NCBI GenBank assembly: GCA_021234155.1
Contig: JAJEKV010000025.1
Location: forward strand, 18,901,558-18,965,557
DNA length: 64,000 bases
Source: Isoetes taiwanensis
Lineage: Eukaryota; Streptophyta; Lycopodiopsida; Isoetales; Isoetaceae
Direction: 5' to 3'
Part shown: positions 11,040 through 22,000 of the stretch, in pieces
Layout of the letters: every line of letters starts with the position of its first letter
Numbering within the stretch: position 1 is the stretch's first letter
Translations under genes and position numbers: made by a program
The notes under the pieces: model-generated
The model's input: only the letters and a program-made list of their open reading frames with translations
What the model was told of the DNA's origin: nothing
Databases searched by the model: none

Positions 11040-12010
11040 CTAAAACTACAAGATGCCTTCAACATGTTACAAAAGGTAAGCAAGAAATAACCTATACGTT
11101 ATCAAGTTATCACGTACTCTGCCAACTAGATCTTTATCAACAATGTGTACTTCAAGGTATCCTTTTGGGACAAACATGTTAGAACATAAGCCAAGAATTA
11201 TTCTACGAAATACCGGGCAGGTTTTATTGTCTCCTTTGTGAGCTACATTCCTATAGAATGACAGATGAGTATCACTTCCTATTAGTGATTATAATAGCAA
11301 CAAGTAGAGTTTTCTTCCCATCCCTCATTTCAAACTCTAGAGGCATCTTCATAAAACTGTCTAGAAGAGTAAAAAGGGCAGCAAAGGAAAAGCATAAGTG
11401 GATTACATTAATATCTATTAGGGGCTTCATGGCTATCTTCATCACCATCATGTTTGTGATGCTCCCCACCAAATATACGATGCCCCGTCGTACAGTTTGC
11501 GCGAAATCCTCCATCCAGCACACCTGCCACATGGGTTCTCCATCTATCCCACACCTAGGATGGCCAACGGTACATAACGGAAATTACCCTGGCGCTTATT
11601 GCATACAAAGACAATTATAGCACATGTAGATAAATGGTATAGAAAGACAATAAGGGCACGTGTTACTTTTAGTGGCAAAGGGGATCTTTATTGCTTAATG
11701 AGACAATAATAGCACATGTATGTGTCTATTAAGGGTCAAGCATGTTGGCTGTGGTGCGTTATACCATATTGTATACTTATGGTTTATACGTACAACTAAA
11801 GGTCCATGCTTAATGTGGGACATGTTAGTTGGTGTGCCTTTGGTGATCTCTAAGTTAGATGCTTAGGTTATCACTAGGAAATGGAAGGGTCTATCCTTAG
11901 CTTGATTGAGTTGCTAGTACCCTTGTGTTAGCCTTGGCTAGCGGAAGCAAGACCTTTAAGATCGTTAATAATCTTATTCTAGGCCATTCCAATAGTTCTA
12001 TAGTTTAGAT
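11040..12010. other. No gene recognised
   Basis: Open frames at 11258-11620 (+) and 11272-11532 (-) overlap and have no motif I know. Near 11590-11720 a phrase of the type AGACAATAATAGCACATGTA recurs three times. The sequence leads into the gypsy reverse transcriptase. Confidence 0.4.
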
Positions 12011-12019
12011 GTTTGATAT

Positions 12020-12710
12020 TATTGATATTACTCCTGGGAAAGAACCTCCTAATCAAGCTCCTTAATGCATGGCCAGCAAGTTGAGATTAGGCGCCAACTT
12101 GATGAGTTGGATTGATCCGCCATAGTTCTTCACCATTTGGTGCTCCTATCGTGTTGGTTAAGAAAAAAGATAATTTCTGGCGCATTGATTTCTGGTGTAT
12201 AGATTTCTGGCGTATAGATTCTCACGCTTTGAATAAGATAACCATAAAAAACAGGTTTCCTATACCAAGGGCGGACGATTTAGTTGATCAACTCCAAGGT
12301 GCCACAATTATTAGCCATGTTGATCTTAAGTCGGGGTATTGGCAACTTAAGGCTGCACCTGAAGATGTTCATAAGAGTGCGTTTCAGACAATCTCTGGAC
12401 ATTATGAGTTTTTATTCATGCCATTTGGACTTACAAATGTGCTAGCTTCATTTGCGAGGATAATGGGGCAAAAATTTGAAGATGTGCATGGTGCTTATCT
12501 TGTCGTTTTCTTTGATGACATATTAGTTTTTAGTAACTCCGAGGAAGACCATTACTTGCATTTGCGAGAGGTTTTTCGTCGATCAAGGGAGGAATCTATT
12601 CCTCTTAATCCTAAAATAAGTGTCGTTTTTTTTTTATCGAAAATTGAATATTTGGGCCATATTGCTTGCGCTGAGGGCAATTATTATAGAAAGTTTGTAT
12701 AGAATTTTGC
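12020..12710 (+). pseudogene. Ty3/gypsy family A reverse transcriptase
   Basis: From about 12025 the sequence encodes PGKEPPNQAPY, EIRRQLDEL, LVKKKDNFWR, ALNKITIKNRFPIP, HVDLKSGYWQL, FMPFGLTN and the active-site box FFDDILVFSN, ending with KIEYLGHI. These are the ordered gypsy reverse transcriptase blocks. The core F/YxDD is intact, but an in-frame micro-duplication of a TTTCTGGCGTATAGA-type unit lies near 12175-12225, and a gap removes sequence after EYLGHI. Gag and protease are missing. Confidence 0.88.
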
Positions 12711-12739
12711 TCATTTAGCTTCAGATCTATATTTGTTGC

Positions 12740-13250
12740 TATGAAAAAATGTTCCTTTCCAATGGAATCATTATCATCAGTTTGATTTCCAAGTTTTAAA
12801 GGATGCCATGGTTAATCCTCATGTTCTACGTTTGCCAAAGTTTGATAAGCCTTACTTGTTATGTGTCGATGCAAGTGGTATAGTTTTGGGCACAGTTTTG
12901 ATGCAGAATGATCATCCTATTGCTTATGAAAGTCGAAGTTTTCTGACAAGGAAAATAGATATAGTGTTTATGATAAAGAATTTTTGCTATGATCCATGCT
13001 TTGAAAGTGTGGCGATACTATCTTTAGAGTCCACGTTCATATTTTGACTGACCACCAAGGCATTAGGCACATTGTCTCACATAAAACATTATCAGAAAGG
13101 CAATTGAAATGGGTTGCTTTTATGCAACAATATGATTTCTCAGTGGACTATCGTCTCGGTAAAGAGAATGCTGTGGCAGATGCTTTAAGTTGGCGTCATG
13201 CAATTTGTTCTCTTTCTATAGCACAATCCAACCATATTGTATGCCATTGA
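12740..13250 (+). pseudogene. Ty3/gypsy family A RNase H
   Basis: The frames give LPKFDKPYLLCVDASG (first catalytic aspartate), MQNDHPIAYESRSF, and, in another frame, TDHQGIRHI, LSERQLKWV and DYRLGKENAVADALS. Frame changes occur near 13000-13045 and after ALSW, so no continuous protein is made. Order and spacing follow gypsy pol between reverse transcriptase and integrase. Confidence 0.85.
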
Positions 13251-13876
13251 CCATGATCATAAGGATATTTGGTTATTGGCTCAGTGTGGCAATGCATATG
13301 GATATAAGATCGTTAAAGGATTCGTATATAAAGATCCAAAGCTATGCGTTGTTCAGGACTTTAGATCACTTATTCTTAGAGAGGTCCACGATGCACCTAC
13401 TACAAGTTATTGTGGCGTTGGGGGACTTTGGCAAAGCTTGAACCATGCTTTATTTGGCTTTGCGGAGAAATTTCTTGGTTCATATTCGTCATTGTGGCAC
13501 TTGCCAACGGATAAAGAAAGCAAACAAGAAACCTCATGGTGTTCCTTTATCCTTGCCTATTCCAAAAGCAAAGTGGTAGCATATCACTATGAATTTCATT
13601 GTTGGTCTTCCCGCAAGTTCTCGCAAGAATACTGTCATTTGGACAGTTGTGATTTTTTAACTAAACACACACATTTTATTCCTTGTTCGGATAAGTTGAC
13701 AACTTATAGTGCGGCTACGCTCTTTATCAAAGAGATATTTAGGTTACATGGGTTGCCGAAGATTATTGTATCTGGTCATGATATAAAGTTTACCAGTAAA
13801 TTCTGGAAGGCATTGTTTATGCAATTGGAAATGGAATTAAGGTTCTCCACTGCTTTTCACCTGGAAACCCATGGAC
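13250..13876 (+). pseudogene. Ty3/gypsy family A integrase, N-terminal and core part
   Basis: Landmarks are IRHCGTCQ-like zinc-finger residues near 13480 in a shifted frame, then DFLTKHTHFIPC, GLPKIIVSGHDIKFTS and FSTAFHLETHG. The usual SDxD at the second catalytic aspartate reads SGHD here, so that residue appears lost. The frame is cut at 13876 by a retroposon inserted inside the HPQTDGQTE motif. The remainder resumes at 15083 as QAEVVNKAI. Confidence 0.8.
13865..13876. repeat. Target-site duplication, left, of the poly(A) retroposon
   Basis: AAACCCATGGAC occurs here and again at 15071-15082 after the A tail. At least nine of the twelve bases (CCCATGGAC) are unambiguous. Confidence 0.85.
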
Positions 13877-15070
13877 GATGGGATTGGAAAAAGTGGGCAG
13901 GATGGATCTTGGCGCTGACGTCTGCGGCTAGGGTTGATGGGAGAGAGAGAGACCGCCCCTCTCTCATCATTTCCGGCACTGCTGCTCCAAATCTGAGGGC
14001 TACTATTCTTGTTTGCAGATGCTAGCATGGGATCCGGCAGTCTTGAACAAATTTTCCAGGTTTCTTGTAAATTTTCTTCTTGGAAGCAGCCTTGTGGTGG
14101 TTCTTTCCAGGTTTCCTTCATGCCACTAACGTGGCTTTCTTTGCTCTTTGCTTCATATGAAAGCATTCTTGCTTTCTATAAAGACATAATGTTCTTTGCT
14201 TCTTGTTAAGAGGACAAGCAGTCCAATCTTTTCTTGCAGAGGCACACTGAAAAGGCAAAATGGCGCTATAAGGTGGAGTAGATTAGGTACAGGCTTGGTA
14301 AGAGAAGCAGCTTCTAATTTGATCATCAGACTTTCATTACACTTGGGTTTATTCTGTCAGGCAGCGGTTTCCTTCTCCCGTTCTTTCTTTCTAGCAGAGA
14401 GGTACAGATTTTTCAAGAATTGATCAGAAATTTTCTTTTTAAGTGAAGAATCAAATCTGAATGCTTAAATTGAAATCCCAAGCATTCTAGTGCTAACTCA
14501 AGCATTTTGAGTCTGAAAAGCCACCTAAGTACTGATGCTTGGGTGAAGATTTTGTAATCGAGCAAGACCAAGATCTGTTAAAATCCAAAGCATCCTATGC
14601 TATCTCAAGCATTTTGTGCTTGAAAAGCCACTCAAGTACTGATGCTTGGGTGGAGATTTTGGTACTGATAAGCCAAAATCTAGGTAACTATTCTAAGTAC
14701 TAATACGCTTAGAATATGTCCACTCGAATACTGCTATGTTCGAGTTGCTTGGATTTTCATGCTTTTCTGGCACAGTTTGTATCCTATCTCATTATTTCTT
14801 GATTCTTTGCTTTGATTCATCTAACTTGGAAAGAATCTTTTGGGAGCTTTTCATCCTAGCATCTTCTTGTTTACTTTGGTTACCATATGGGAGACTTCTT
14901 CATACTTCATGTTTATCAGCTTATAGAGCAGGCAATAAGTTTCAACTCATAGAGGATGAAGATGTCGAGACTACTCCTATAGTAGTCCTCTATGTTTTTG
15001 AGACATTGTACTTATTTTGATATAATATAAAAATCTCTTTTCTTCCCAAAAAAAAAAAAAAAAAAAAAAA
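13877..15070 (+). mobile_element. Retroposed sequence with poly(A) tail nested in gypsy integrase
   Basis: About 1.19 kb is inserted between two copies of AAACCCATGGAC and ends in a 26-base A run starting at 15048. A tail and a ~12-bp duplication are the product of LINE-type target-primed reverse transcription. The body has no protein I recognise and holds an internal direct repeat. Just before the tail it carries the near-perfect palindrome GACTACTCCTATAGTAGTC. It may be a processed pseudogene of an unknown, possibly non-coding, transcript or a non-autonomous retroposon. Confidence 0.8.
14473..14661. repeat. Two ~80-bp direct repeats inside the retroposon
   Basis: Units at about 14473-14553 and 14580-14661 share AAGCATT..., CTCAAGCATTTTG, GAAAAGCCAC and TACTGATGCTTGGGTG. 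They are diverged copies about 107 bp apart. Confidence 0.7.
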
Positions 15071-15082
15071 AAACCCATGGAC

Positions 15083-15950
15083 AAGCCGAGGTGGTAAATA
15101 AAGCTATTTGCTCCATCTTAAGGGGGTTTGTCAATGAACATCAAGGTCATTGGAATGGTATTCGCCTATTGCTGAATTTGTGTACAACAACACCTATCAG
15201 TCTACCATAAAGATAACCCCTTTTCAGGAAGTCTATGGTCAGCCTGTACGAGAGCCACTCTTTCGAGTGTGTGAGGATGTTCCAGCTGCTGATGATTTGG
15301 TTATTGAGCATAAGGATCTCATAGACTTCTTTAGGCTCGTATTCGAGATGCTCAGGCTTCTTTTGCAAATAAATCATCTAAGTTGCGGCAACAAATGGTT
15401 TTTAAGGAAGGAGATCCGGTATGGATGAGGATCCATAAAGGTCAATTCAAGAAAGATGCGTGCAAGAAGGATCTTAGTTGGCACCCCTTTTTCATGGACC
15501 ATTTCAAGTTATTAAAGTGGTCAATGAGAATGCATATCAATTAAGATTGCCTCAAGGTTGGAAAATGCAAGATGTAGTAAATGTTTCATTCCTAAAGGCT
15601 TATCATGGTAAGGAGTTATCTCAACTTGGGAGGTTAAGTGAGCCAGAATTGATTGATGGTTCTGAAATTCTAGAACCGAAAACAATTTTAACAGATAAAT
15701 CCACTAGTGGTTCAAGACAATATTCGGTAAAGTTTGTTCACAAACCTTTAGAGGACGCTTCATGGGTATGTGGCAATGGTTTAGAAGCTTATCTAGATAT
15801 TCTTCGGGAATATAAAGATAAGAAGATGTCCAAGGACAGGCTTCTACTAGCCGGCCTAAGAGAGGGCCAAGGAAGGATTATGCTCGAATGGCTAAGGATA
15901 TTTAAACGCCCTTTTGCAGCAGAGGACTGCTGCAATGTTAAGAGGGAGGG
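15083..15950 (+). pseudogene. Ty3/gypsy family A integrase C-terminus and chromodomain
   Basis: After the nested retroposon the frame resumes with QAEVVNKAI and continues as AEFVYNNTYQ, ITPFQEVYG, then GPFQVIKVVNENAYQLRLP and VVNVSFLKAYHG. The end reads ILEPKTILTDK, GSRQYSVKFVHKPLEDASWV, the pattern of a chromodomain as in plant chromoviruses. Stops and frame changes near 15200 and 15430 break it. It abuts the purine tract AAGAGGGAGGGAA (15940-15952) and the 3' LTR. Confidence 0.85.
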
Positions 15951-15952
15951 AA

Positions 15953-16163
15953 TGATATATGCCAAGGACGTGGAAAAGGCATTAGGCCTTTTCGGACCAA
16001 GTGGGCCTTTGGGCCGGTTCAAAGGAGGGGCTGGTCCAAAGGAGGGCCAAAGGGGCGTGCATGCTATATAGTTTCTCTGGGGAGAGCTCTGGGGCAGATG
16101 TGTTTTGATTGAGAGCTCGTGGTTGGGTGGTGAGATAGCGTGCTACGTCAAGAGTACATTTTA
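15953..16163 (+). mobile_element. 3' LTR of gypsy family A
   Basis: The LTR starts TGATATATGCC directly after the purine tract and matches the minus-strand LTR at 8594-8797. It has a TATA-like box (ATGCTATATAG near 16064) and is short, about 210 bp. The end is placed where the satellite begins, uncertain by about 5 bp. No matching 5' LTR exists upstream, so the element is 5'-truncated. Confidence 0.75.
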
Positions 16164-16873
16164 AATTGATTGTCATTGGGACCTACTACTACCACCTAAT
16201 CGATACAAATAAAGGAATAGACTGGGATTGTTTTATTGCTTATAATTTAAAATATGTAATGGAAGTTTCCTAGCATAGCATGTCAAATGAGAGAATCATG
16301 TATTCATGAAAAAGGAAGAATAACAATTGAAAAATTGGTATTAAATGCATTATTTCAATTGGAACTCACTAAAACAGGACCTACTACCACCTAATCGAAA
16401 CAAATAAATTGAATTGAATTGAATGTCACTGGGGCCTACTATTACCACCTAATCGAGACAAATAAAAGAATAGACTGCGATTCTTTTATTGCTTTTAATT
16501 TAAAATATATAATGGAAGTTTCCTAGCATAGCATGTCAAATGAGAGAATCATTCATTCATGAAAAAGGAAAAATTAACAATTGAAAAATTGGTATTAAAT
16601 GCATTATTTCAATTAGAATTCACTAAAACAGGGCTTGCTACCACCTAATCGTTACAAATAAATTGAATTGAATTGAATGTCATTGGGGCCTACCACTACC
16701 ACCTAATCGATACGAATAAAAGAATAGACTAGGATTCTTTTATTGCTTTTAATTTAAAATATGTAATGGAAGTTTCCTAGCATAGAATGTCAAATGAGAG
16801 AACCATTCATTCATGAAAAGGGAAAAATAATAATTGAAAAATTGGTATTAAATTCATTATTTCAACTTGAACA
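16164..16873 (+). repeat. ~250-bp satellite, three units
   Basis: Units begin near 16170, 16421 and 16676 with (A)TGTCATTGGGGCCTACTA and continue through CCACCTAATCGATACAAATA, TTTTATTGCTTTTAATTTAA, GTTTCCTAGCATAG and AACAATTGAAAAATTGG. Further copies are at 27097-27380 and, in part, at 28105-28190 and 8798-8850. Each unit holds two copies of the CCTACTACCACCTAATCGATAC phrase. Base changes between units are few. Confidence 0.9.
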
Positions 16874-16875
16874 AC

Positions 16876-17170
16876 GTACTGAATAGCTACCTCGGCTCAA
16901 GGTCAAAAAGCTTGCAGACATCCTTTGCCACATCCAAAACACGCCTCTCCTTCTTGGTACCAATGTTATAAACATGGCCAACTTCTCCTTTGTGAAGAAC
17001 AACATCAAAAGCTTCCGCAACATCTTCACAGAAAAGATAACTCCTTACATTGTTGCATCTCCATGGATCGGAAGAGGTCTGCCCTGCATTGCAAGAAGGA
17101 TTAGCTTAGGTATCAGCTTCTCAGGAAATTGATTGGGGCCATAAACTGATTCACCAAAGAGGCATAAATC
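16876..17170 (-). pseudogene. UDP-rhamnose synthase (RHM-type) fragment
   Basis: The minus strand encodes [28 protein letters not shown], then in a shifted frame [40 protein letters not shown] and CKLFDLEP. This closely follows the C-terminal part of the dTDP/UDP-glucose 4,6-dehydratase domain of plant RHM enzymes, which convert UDP-glucose toward UDP-rhamnose in the cytosol. A single missing base near the HGD motif and another after DLEP break the frame. The fragment stops exactly where the satellite begins. It lacks the Rossmann N-terminus and catalytic residues. Confidence 0.8.
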
Positions 17171-17309
17171 TGGTTGGGATCATCATTATTTTGCAGAAAC
17201 AGATCATTATCTGTCATCTTGGATCTGGCCATGTCCAGGAAATATTTAAACAGGCTGGATAAGCCAACGCGGTGGACGACGACCAGACCTGCACTGTCCT
17301 GTCAGATGG

Positions 17310-17461
17310 TTTGCACAGCCGCCGCCCAACAACAAGAGCGACTTGCCAGTTTACAGCCGATAGGGAATTTGGAGTAGTTTTCAGCATATTCCAGATATAT
17401 ACAAGCATATACCCAGAACATGCCAAAAACCGGATTGCCCCCTTAGGGGCAACCCAAAAAA
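17310..17461 (+). repeat. Repeat R1, copy 2: palindromic end plus A tail
   Basis: It ends in ATTGCCCCC-tta-GGGGCAACCC followed by six A. Upstream blocks (CCAGTTTACA, TTTGGAGTAGTTTTCA, CATATTCC) are shared in order with 26940-27096. Together they define a retroposon-like family. Confidence 0.6.
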
Positions 17462-17592
17462 TGCAACAAGATGCCCAACGAATTCATTGAAAAACCTACT
17501 TGAAAACGTACGGAACTACATCACTTGGCATAAAGGATGTAGGTCTGGCGATATGTAGTAACAGTTAGTTGCAGTACTTAAGATGTCATAAA

Positions 17593-17597
17593 CGATC
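17593..17597. repeat. Copia target-site duplication, left
   Basis: CGATC, repeated at 22498-22502 on the far side of the element. Confidence 0.85.
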
Positions 17598-17823
17598 TGT
17601 TGGAGGATCAGGAGGAGAGAAATGGAAAAATGAGCTGCTTTCATTTACATGTTGATGTTACATATATGATAGAGGCTTCCTACCTAACTATGATGTGACC
17701 AGCTAACTAGTCTTAACATGTGATGTCCACCTACCTAGTCTTACATGTGACTTTGACCTTTGACCATACATGTGACCTAACGTCCACATAGGTTAACAAC
17801 ATAGGGTTAACAATGTTCCAACA
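17598..17823 (-). mobile_element. Copia 3' LTR (226 bp)
   Basis: It starts TGTTGGAGG and ends TTCCAACA, so it has the TG...CA ends in a longer inverted repeat TGTTGG/CCAACA. By eye it differs from the 5' LTR at 22272-22497 at about seven positions, with no length change. It is the 3' LTR because the coding runs on the minus strand toward it. Confidence 0.93.
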
Positions 17824-17833
17824 CTCTCCCTTA
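17824..17833 (-). other. Copia polypurine tract
   Basis: The minus strand reads TAAGGGAGAG directly before the 3' LTR, the expected position of the second-strand primer. Confidence 0.8.
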
Positions 17834-17855
17834 AACCTATGTGGACTTCAAAATT

Positions 17856-19016
17856 TCAGCTTACTGCATGTTGCTCTCCCTTAAGCTGGAATTTCACCAT
17901 CCCTAGCTGCTCCTTGAACTTACTTAGTTTGGCACTAGCCAAAGGTTTGGTAAACATATCTGCTAGCTGATGTTGTGTTGAACAGTAAGACAAAACCAAC
18001 TCAGAAGCCAAAAATTGTTCTCGTGCGAAGAGAAGATGTGCATCAAGATGCTTGGTTCTTGCATGGAAAACCGGATTGAATACTAGCTGAATAGTACTCA
18101 CGATTGTCATTTGTAAATTGTGGCTTCGTATGGAAACTTTAAGATCCTTCCACAACTTCAGAACCAAAGTGCTTCCCCGCACTCCCCGAAAAGGGCTTTG
18201 AATTCAGCCTCGGTAGTGCTGATAGAAATAGTGGATTGTCGCTTTGACATCCAATTGAACACATTAGGCCCAAGTGAAGACATGATCCCCGCTGTGGATC
18301 TTCGAAAGTGTCTTCACAACCTCGCATAATCAACATCAACAAAGATGGTGCAGCTATCGGTTTGTTTTTTCGTAAAATAATCCTTCTTGTAACGCGTGCC
18401 TCGAAGGTAGGCCAGCACATGCTTGGCGCCTTCCAATGTAATTGTGTAGGCCTTTGCATGTACCGAAAGAAGATTAACCGCAAAACATAAATCAGTCGTG
18501 TTGCGATCAAAGTAGAGCGGACTTCCAACGAGACTTTGGTATAAAGTATTGTCACAAGAGTTGCCGTCAAGATGCATCTGCATGAAGCTTGGTACCTAAA
18601 TTTATAGGTACCGAGACCGGTTTGGCATTGCTCATATTCCACTTTTGAAGTATATCCCGGATATACTTCTTTGAGATAAATAGATGCCATCCGGCATTTG
18701 CCAAACTTCAAGCCCTAAATATAAGTGGAGCAGTCCTAGATCAGTCATATCAAATTTCTCTTGAAGAGTTACCTTTGTTTGATCTATTAGTCGTGTCTTT
18801 ATCCCCACGTAATCAAGAGATCATCCACATAAAGAACTATGATGCAAATCTCTTGATTAGGACCACATCTAACATAGACGTTAGTGTCTGGCGAGCTTTG
18901 TTGAAATCCCCGCATGCAAAAGGAAGGCATGAATTTTCTGATTCCAAAGATCTAGGGGCTTGTTTCAAGCCATATAAGCTCTTCTTCAACCTGCATACTA
19001 GATGTTCTTGGCCCTT
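17856..19016 (-). pseudogene. Copia pol, frameshifted C-terminal part (RT end and RNase H)
   Basis: Downstream of the intact frame the copia sequence continues in several frames: GQEHLVCRLKKSLYGLKQAPR near 18960-19020, LYVDDLLIT with the reverse transcriptase YVDD box at 18820-18831, DNTLYQSLVGSPLYF, then NPVFHARTKHLDAH, HQLADMFTKPLAS and FKEQLGM at the end of RNase H. At least three frame changes separate them. All landmarks of a complete copia pol are present, so loss of function came from small lesions and not from large deletions. Confidence 0.88.
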
Positions 19017-22000
19017 TTAGCAAACCCTTGAGGTTGCTTTGATGAAAACTTCTTCTTGTAGATTCCCATGAAGGAATGCTCCTTTAAAATCCATGTGGAA
19101 TATTGGCCAGCCTTTAGCTGCGGCCAATGCTATGATTGCCCGAATAGAGGACAAACGAGCTACAGGGGCAAATACCTCATCATAATCAATCCCATACTTT
19201 TGTGAGTACCCCTTAGCTACAAGGCGCGATTTATGCTTAGCTAGAGATCCATCAGCAGCAAATTTAATTTTGAAAACCCATTTGCAACCTATAGCATGCT
19301 TACCTGGAGGTAGCGGGATCAATTCCCATGTTTCTTGCATACTGATCTCCTCTTGCATGGCAGTTCTCCAATGGTCAGCCTTGCATGCATCTTCAAAATG
19401 TACAGGATCATGAGTATCATACACGATCTTGGCCATTAAAGCCATGTTACATTGTGGACCTTTTTGCATATTGCTTATCCTAGCTGACCTCCTCAAGACC
19501 AATTGAGGCGCAGCTGGAGTACTTTGAGCAGAGCTTTCTAACTCTTGTAAACTCTCCTCAACATTTGATGTCTGAGGTGTTTCAAGTCTGAAAAGGTCAT
19601 TCTGTGGAGGTAATCCTACCTCAGATCCCTGCGGAGAGGTTGCTGGCTGAACTTCCCCTGAATCTTCAAACCAAGATTCCAAAATGTCTTTCTGTCCCTG
19701 CCCCTGCTCTTCCAAAATGTCTTGCTGCCCCTGCCCCTGCTCTTCTTGTGACCGAATATCAGTCAATAGAGGAAATACCTGCAAGGTTGGTGAACGTGGC
19801 TCTTCTTGTACATTACTAATTGGCGAAGTGATTGACCAATCCTGGTCAAACAAGGAAGCATCATTGATATCCCAAGGTACATCATCATTGTACCGTGCAT
19901 GTTCAACAAAGTGAACAGACCTGCTGAGGAACATCTTCCTTTTGATAGGATCATATAGCTTGTAGGCATCATGCTGAGGCGGATAGCCTACGAAAATTGC
20001 CTTGATTGATCTATCATGCGTCTTACCCAACTTCTTGACCTCTTCCAAGGATAAAGTGGCATAGGCCAGACATCCAAAAGTCCTCAAGTGTGAGAGATCT
20101 GGTTTTTCAGCATATAGAGCTTCATAAGGTGTCATATCTGCAACAGCCTTAGTGGGAGCCCTGTTCATGATGTAGACTGCAGTACTAACAGCCTCAGCCC
20201 AAAAAGATTTTGGTAGACCTGCATGGGTAGTCATAGATCTTGCCAAATCTAAGATGATGCGATTTCTTCTCTCAGCTACCCCATTTTGAGGGTGAGCATA
20301 GGGAACAATCAGCTCCATTTCTATTCCTGAAGCATCTAGGAAGTTTGAGAAAGCTTGAGATACATACTCTCCACCATTATCACTTCTAAGATACTTAATG
20401 GTCATCTCAAAATGTTTATGAACCATTTGATAAAACTTCTGAAATGATTCAAAGACTTGGGACTTATACATTAGAGGAAATATCCAAGTAAAGCGAGAGA
20501 AGTCATCAATAAGAGTCATAAAGTACCTGGAGCCTCCTATGCTTTTGACTTTCATATGACAGAGATCCGAGTGGATGATCTCAAACGGTCGAGAGGCTCT
20601 ACGCTCAGCAACTTTTGGATATGGAAGTTGGGACTGTTTGCCAAGAGAACAAGCATTGCAATGAAGATCCACGTCTTTCAAATTAGGCAAACCCCGCACC
20701 ATGTTTTTCCTGCGCAACATGTGGATATATTTGCAATTGAAATGGCCTAACATGTTGTGCCATAGCTCTTCAAGGCTATTATGTTGGTGGATGAGCGCAT
20801 GATTCATAGCTTCAACTTGTTCCAGCTTATAAAGCCCATTGTGCAACTTGCCATGCGCTAATTCTTGTGCTGCTGGATCATCCTTGGGATGTGCATCATA
20901 GATGATTGCTTTGCCACCTCCAAAGAGAACAAATCTGCCAAATAAATCCATTTGCAAAATAGAGAGTAAATTTGTTGCCAACTCAGGCACATACATGACA
21001 TCTCTAATTGCTTTCAACATGCCATCGCCTAGATCCAAGGTGACTAGACCTTTTCCTTGAATTGGATGAGAGAAACCATCCCCTAACTGGACTTCGCCTT
21101 TCTGCTCGTTATGTAGGTGCTGGAATATAGCAGAATCTCCGGACATGTGATTTGTGGCACCTGAATCAAGTATCCAGTGCCCCTGTGGAATGCGTGGAAT
21201 GCCCGTGTGAACTGCCATGCAAAGAAACTCTGCATTAGATTCTAAGATCTCAGTGCAAGCTGCCAAATTGGATTTTTCAGATTTTGCTTTGCTCTCGGAT
21301 GCGCTTGCCTTCTTTTGCCTGGCATCCTTAGCATCTTTCCTTTGCTTAGCATGGCAATCCTTTGCAATATGCCCTAACTTGTGACAATAATAGCATTCGA
21401 TTGCTCTTCTACTTGAATTCTTTGTAGAATTTTTTGCTTTATGGACTGAAACCAAAGCCTTTTCACCTAGTATTCCAGCCCCATTACTCTTGAGGGCCTT
21501 GATGTGAGACTCCTCTTGAATTAGCATTCCCTTAACTTCAAGGAAATCAGGCTCCTTAGCATGTCGGATTTGGGAAGATAACATGGCATACTCAAGAGGG
21601 AGATTGATCAAAATGCATTGGATGAGATCCAGATCTTCCATCTTTCCTCCCGCAGCAATAAGCTCCAATCTTAGAGCTTCCATTTTCTCCAAATATTCAG
21701 TCATATTTGAAGAAGAAGTCAGCAAAGTCGTCTCAATCTTTTTCTTGATGACAAGCTGAGTTGAGAGACCTGTGTAGGCATAAGAATTCTCCAACTCTTT
21801 CCATGCTTCTTTGAAACTAGATACCGGTCTGAGCCTGATCCTTATAGAAGGGGATACAAGGAGTTTAAGATAGGCTAGAGCCCTCCTATCTAACTCAGTG
21901 GACTTGGCATCTTTTGCCTTATCCCAAGCAGGATAAAAAACAGCTCCAAGATTGTTAGTGATCATAAAATTCTCAAAAAAGTCTGCCCAAACATACCAAT

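Noticed and set aside
19604-19972. Plus- and minus-strand frames with Cys/Pro-rich repeats
   Set aside because: They are shadows of a glutamine-rich repeated part of the copia polyprotein between integrase and reverse transcriptase.
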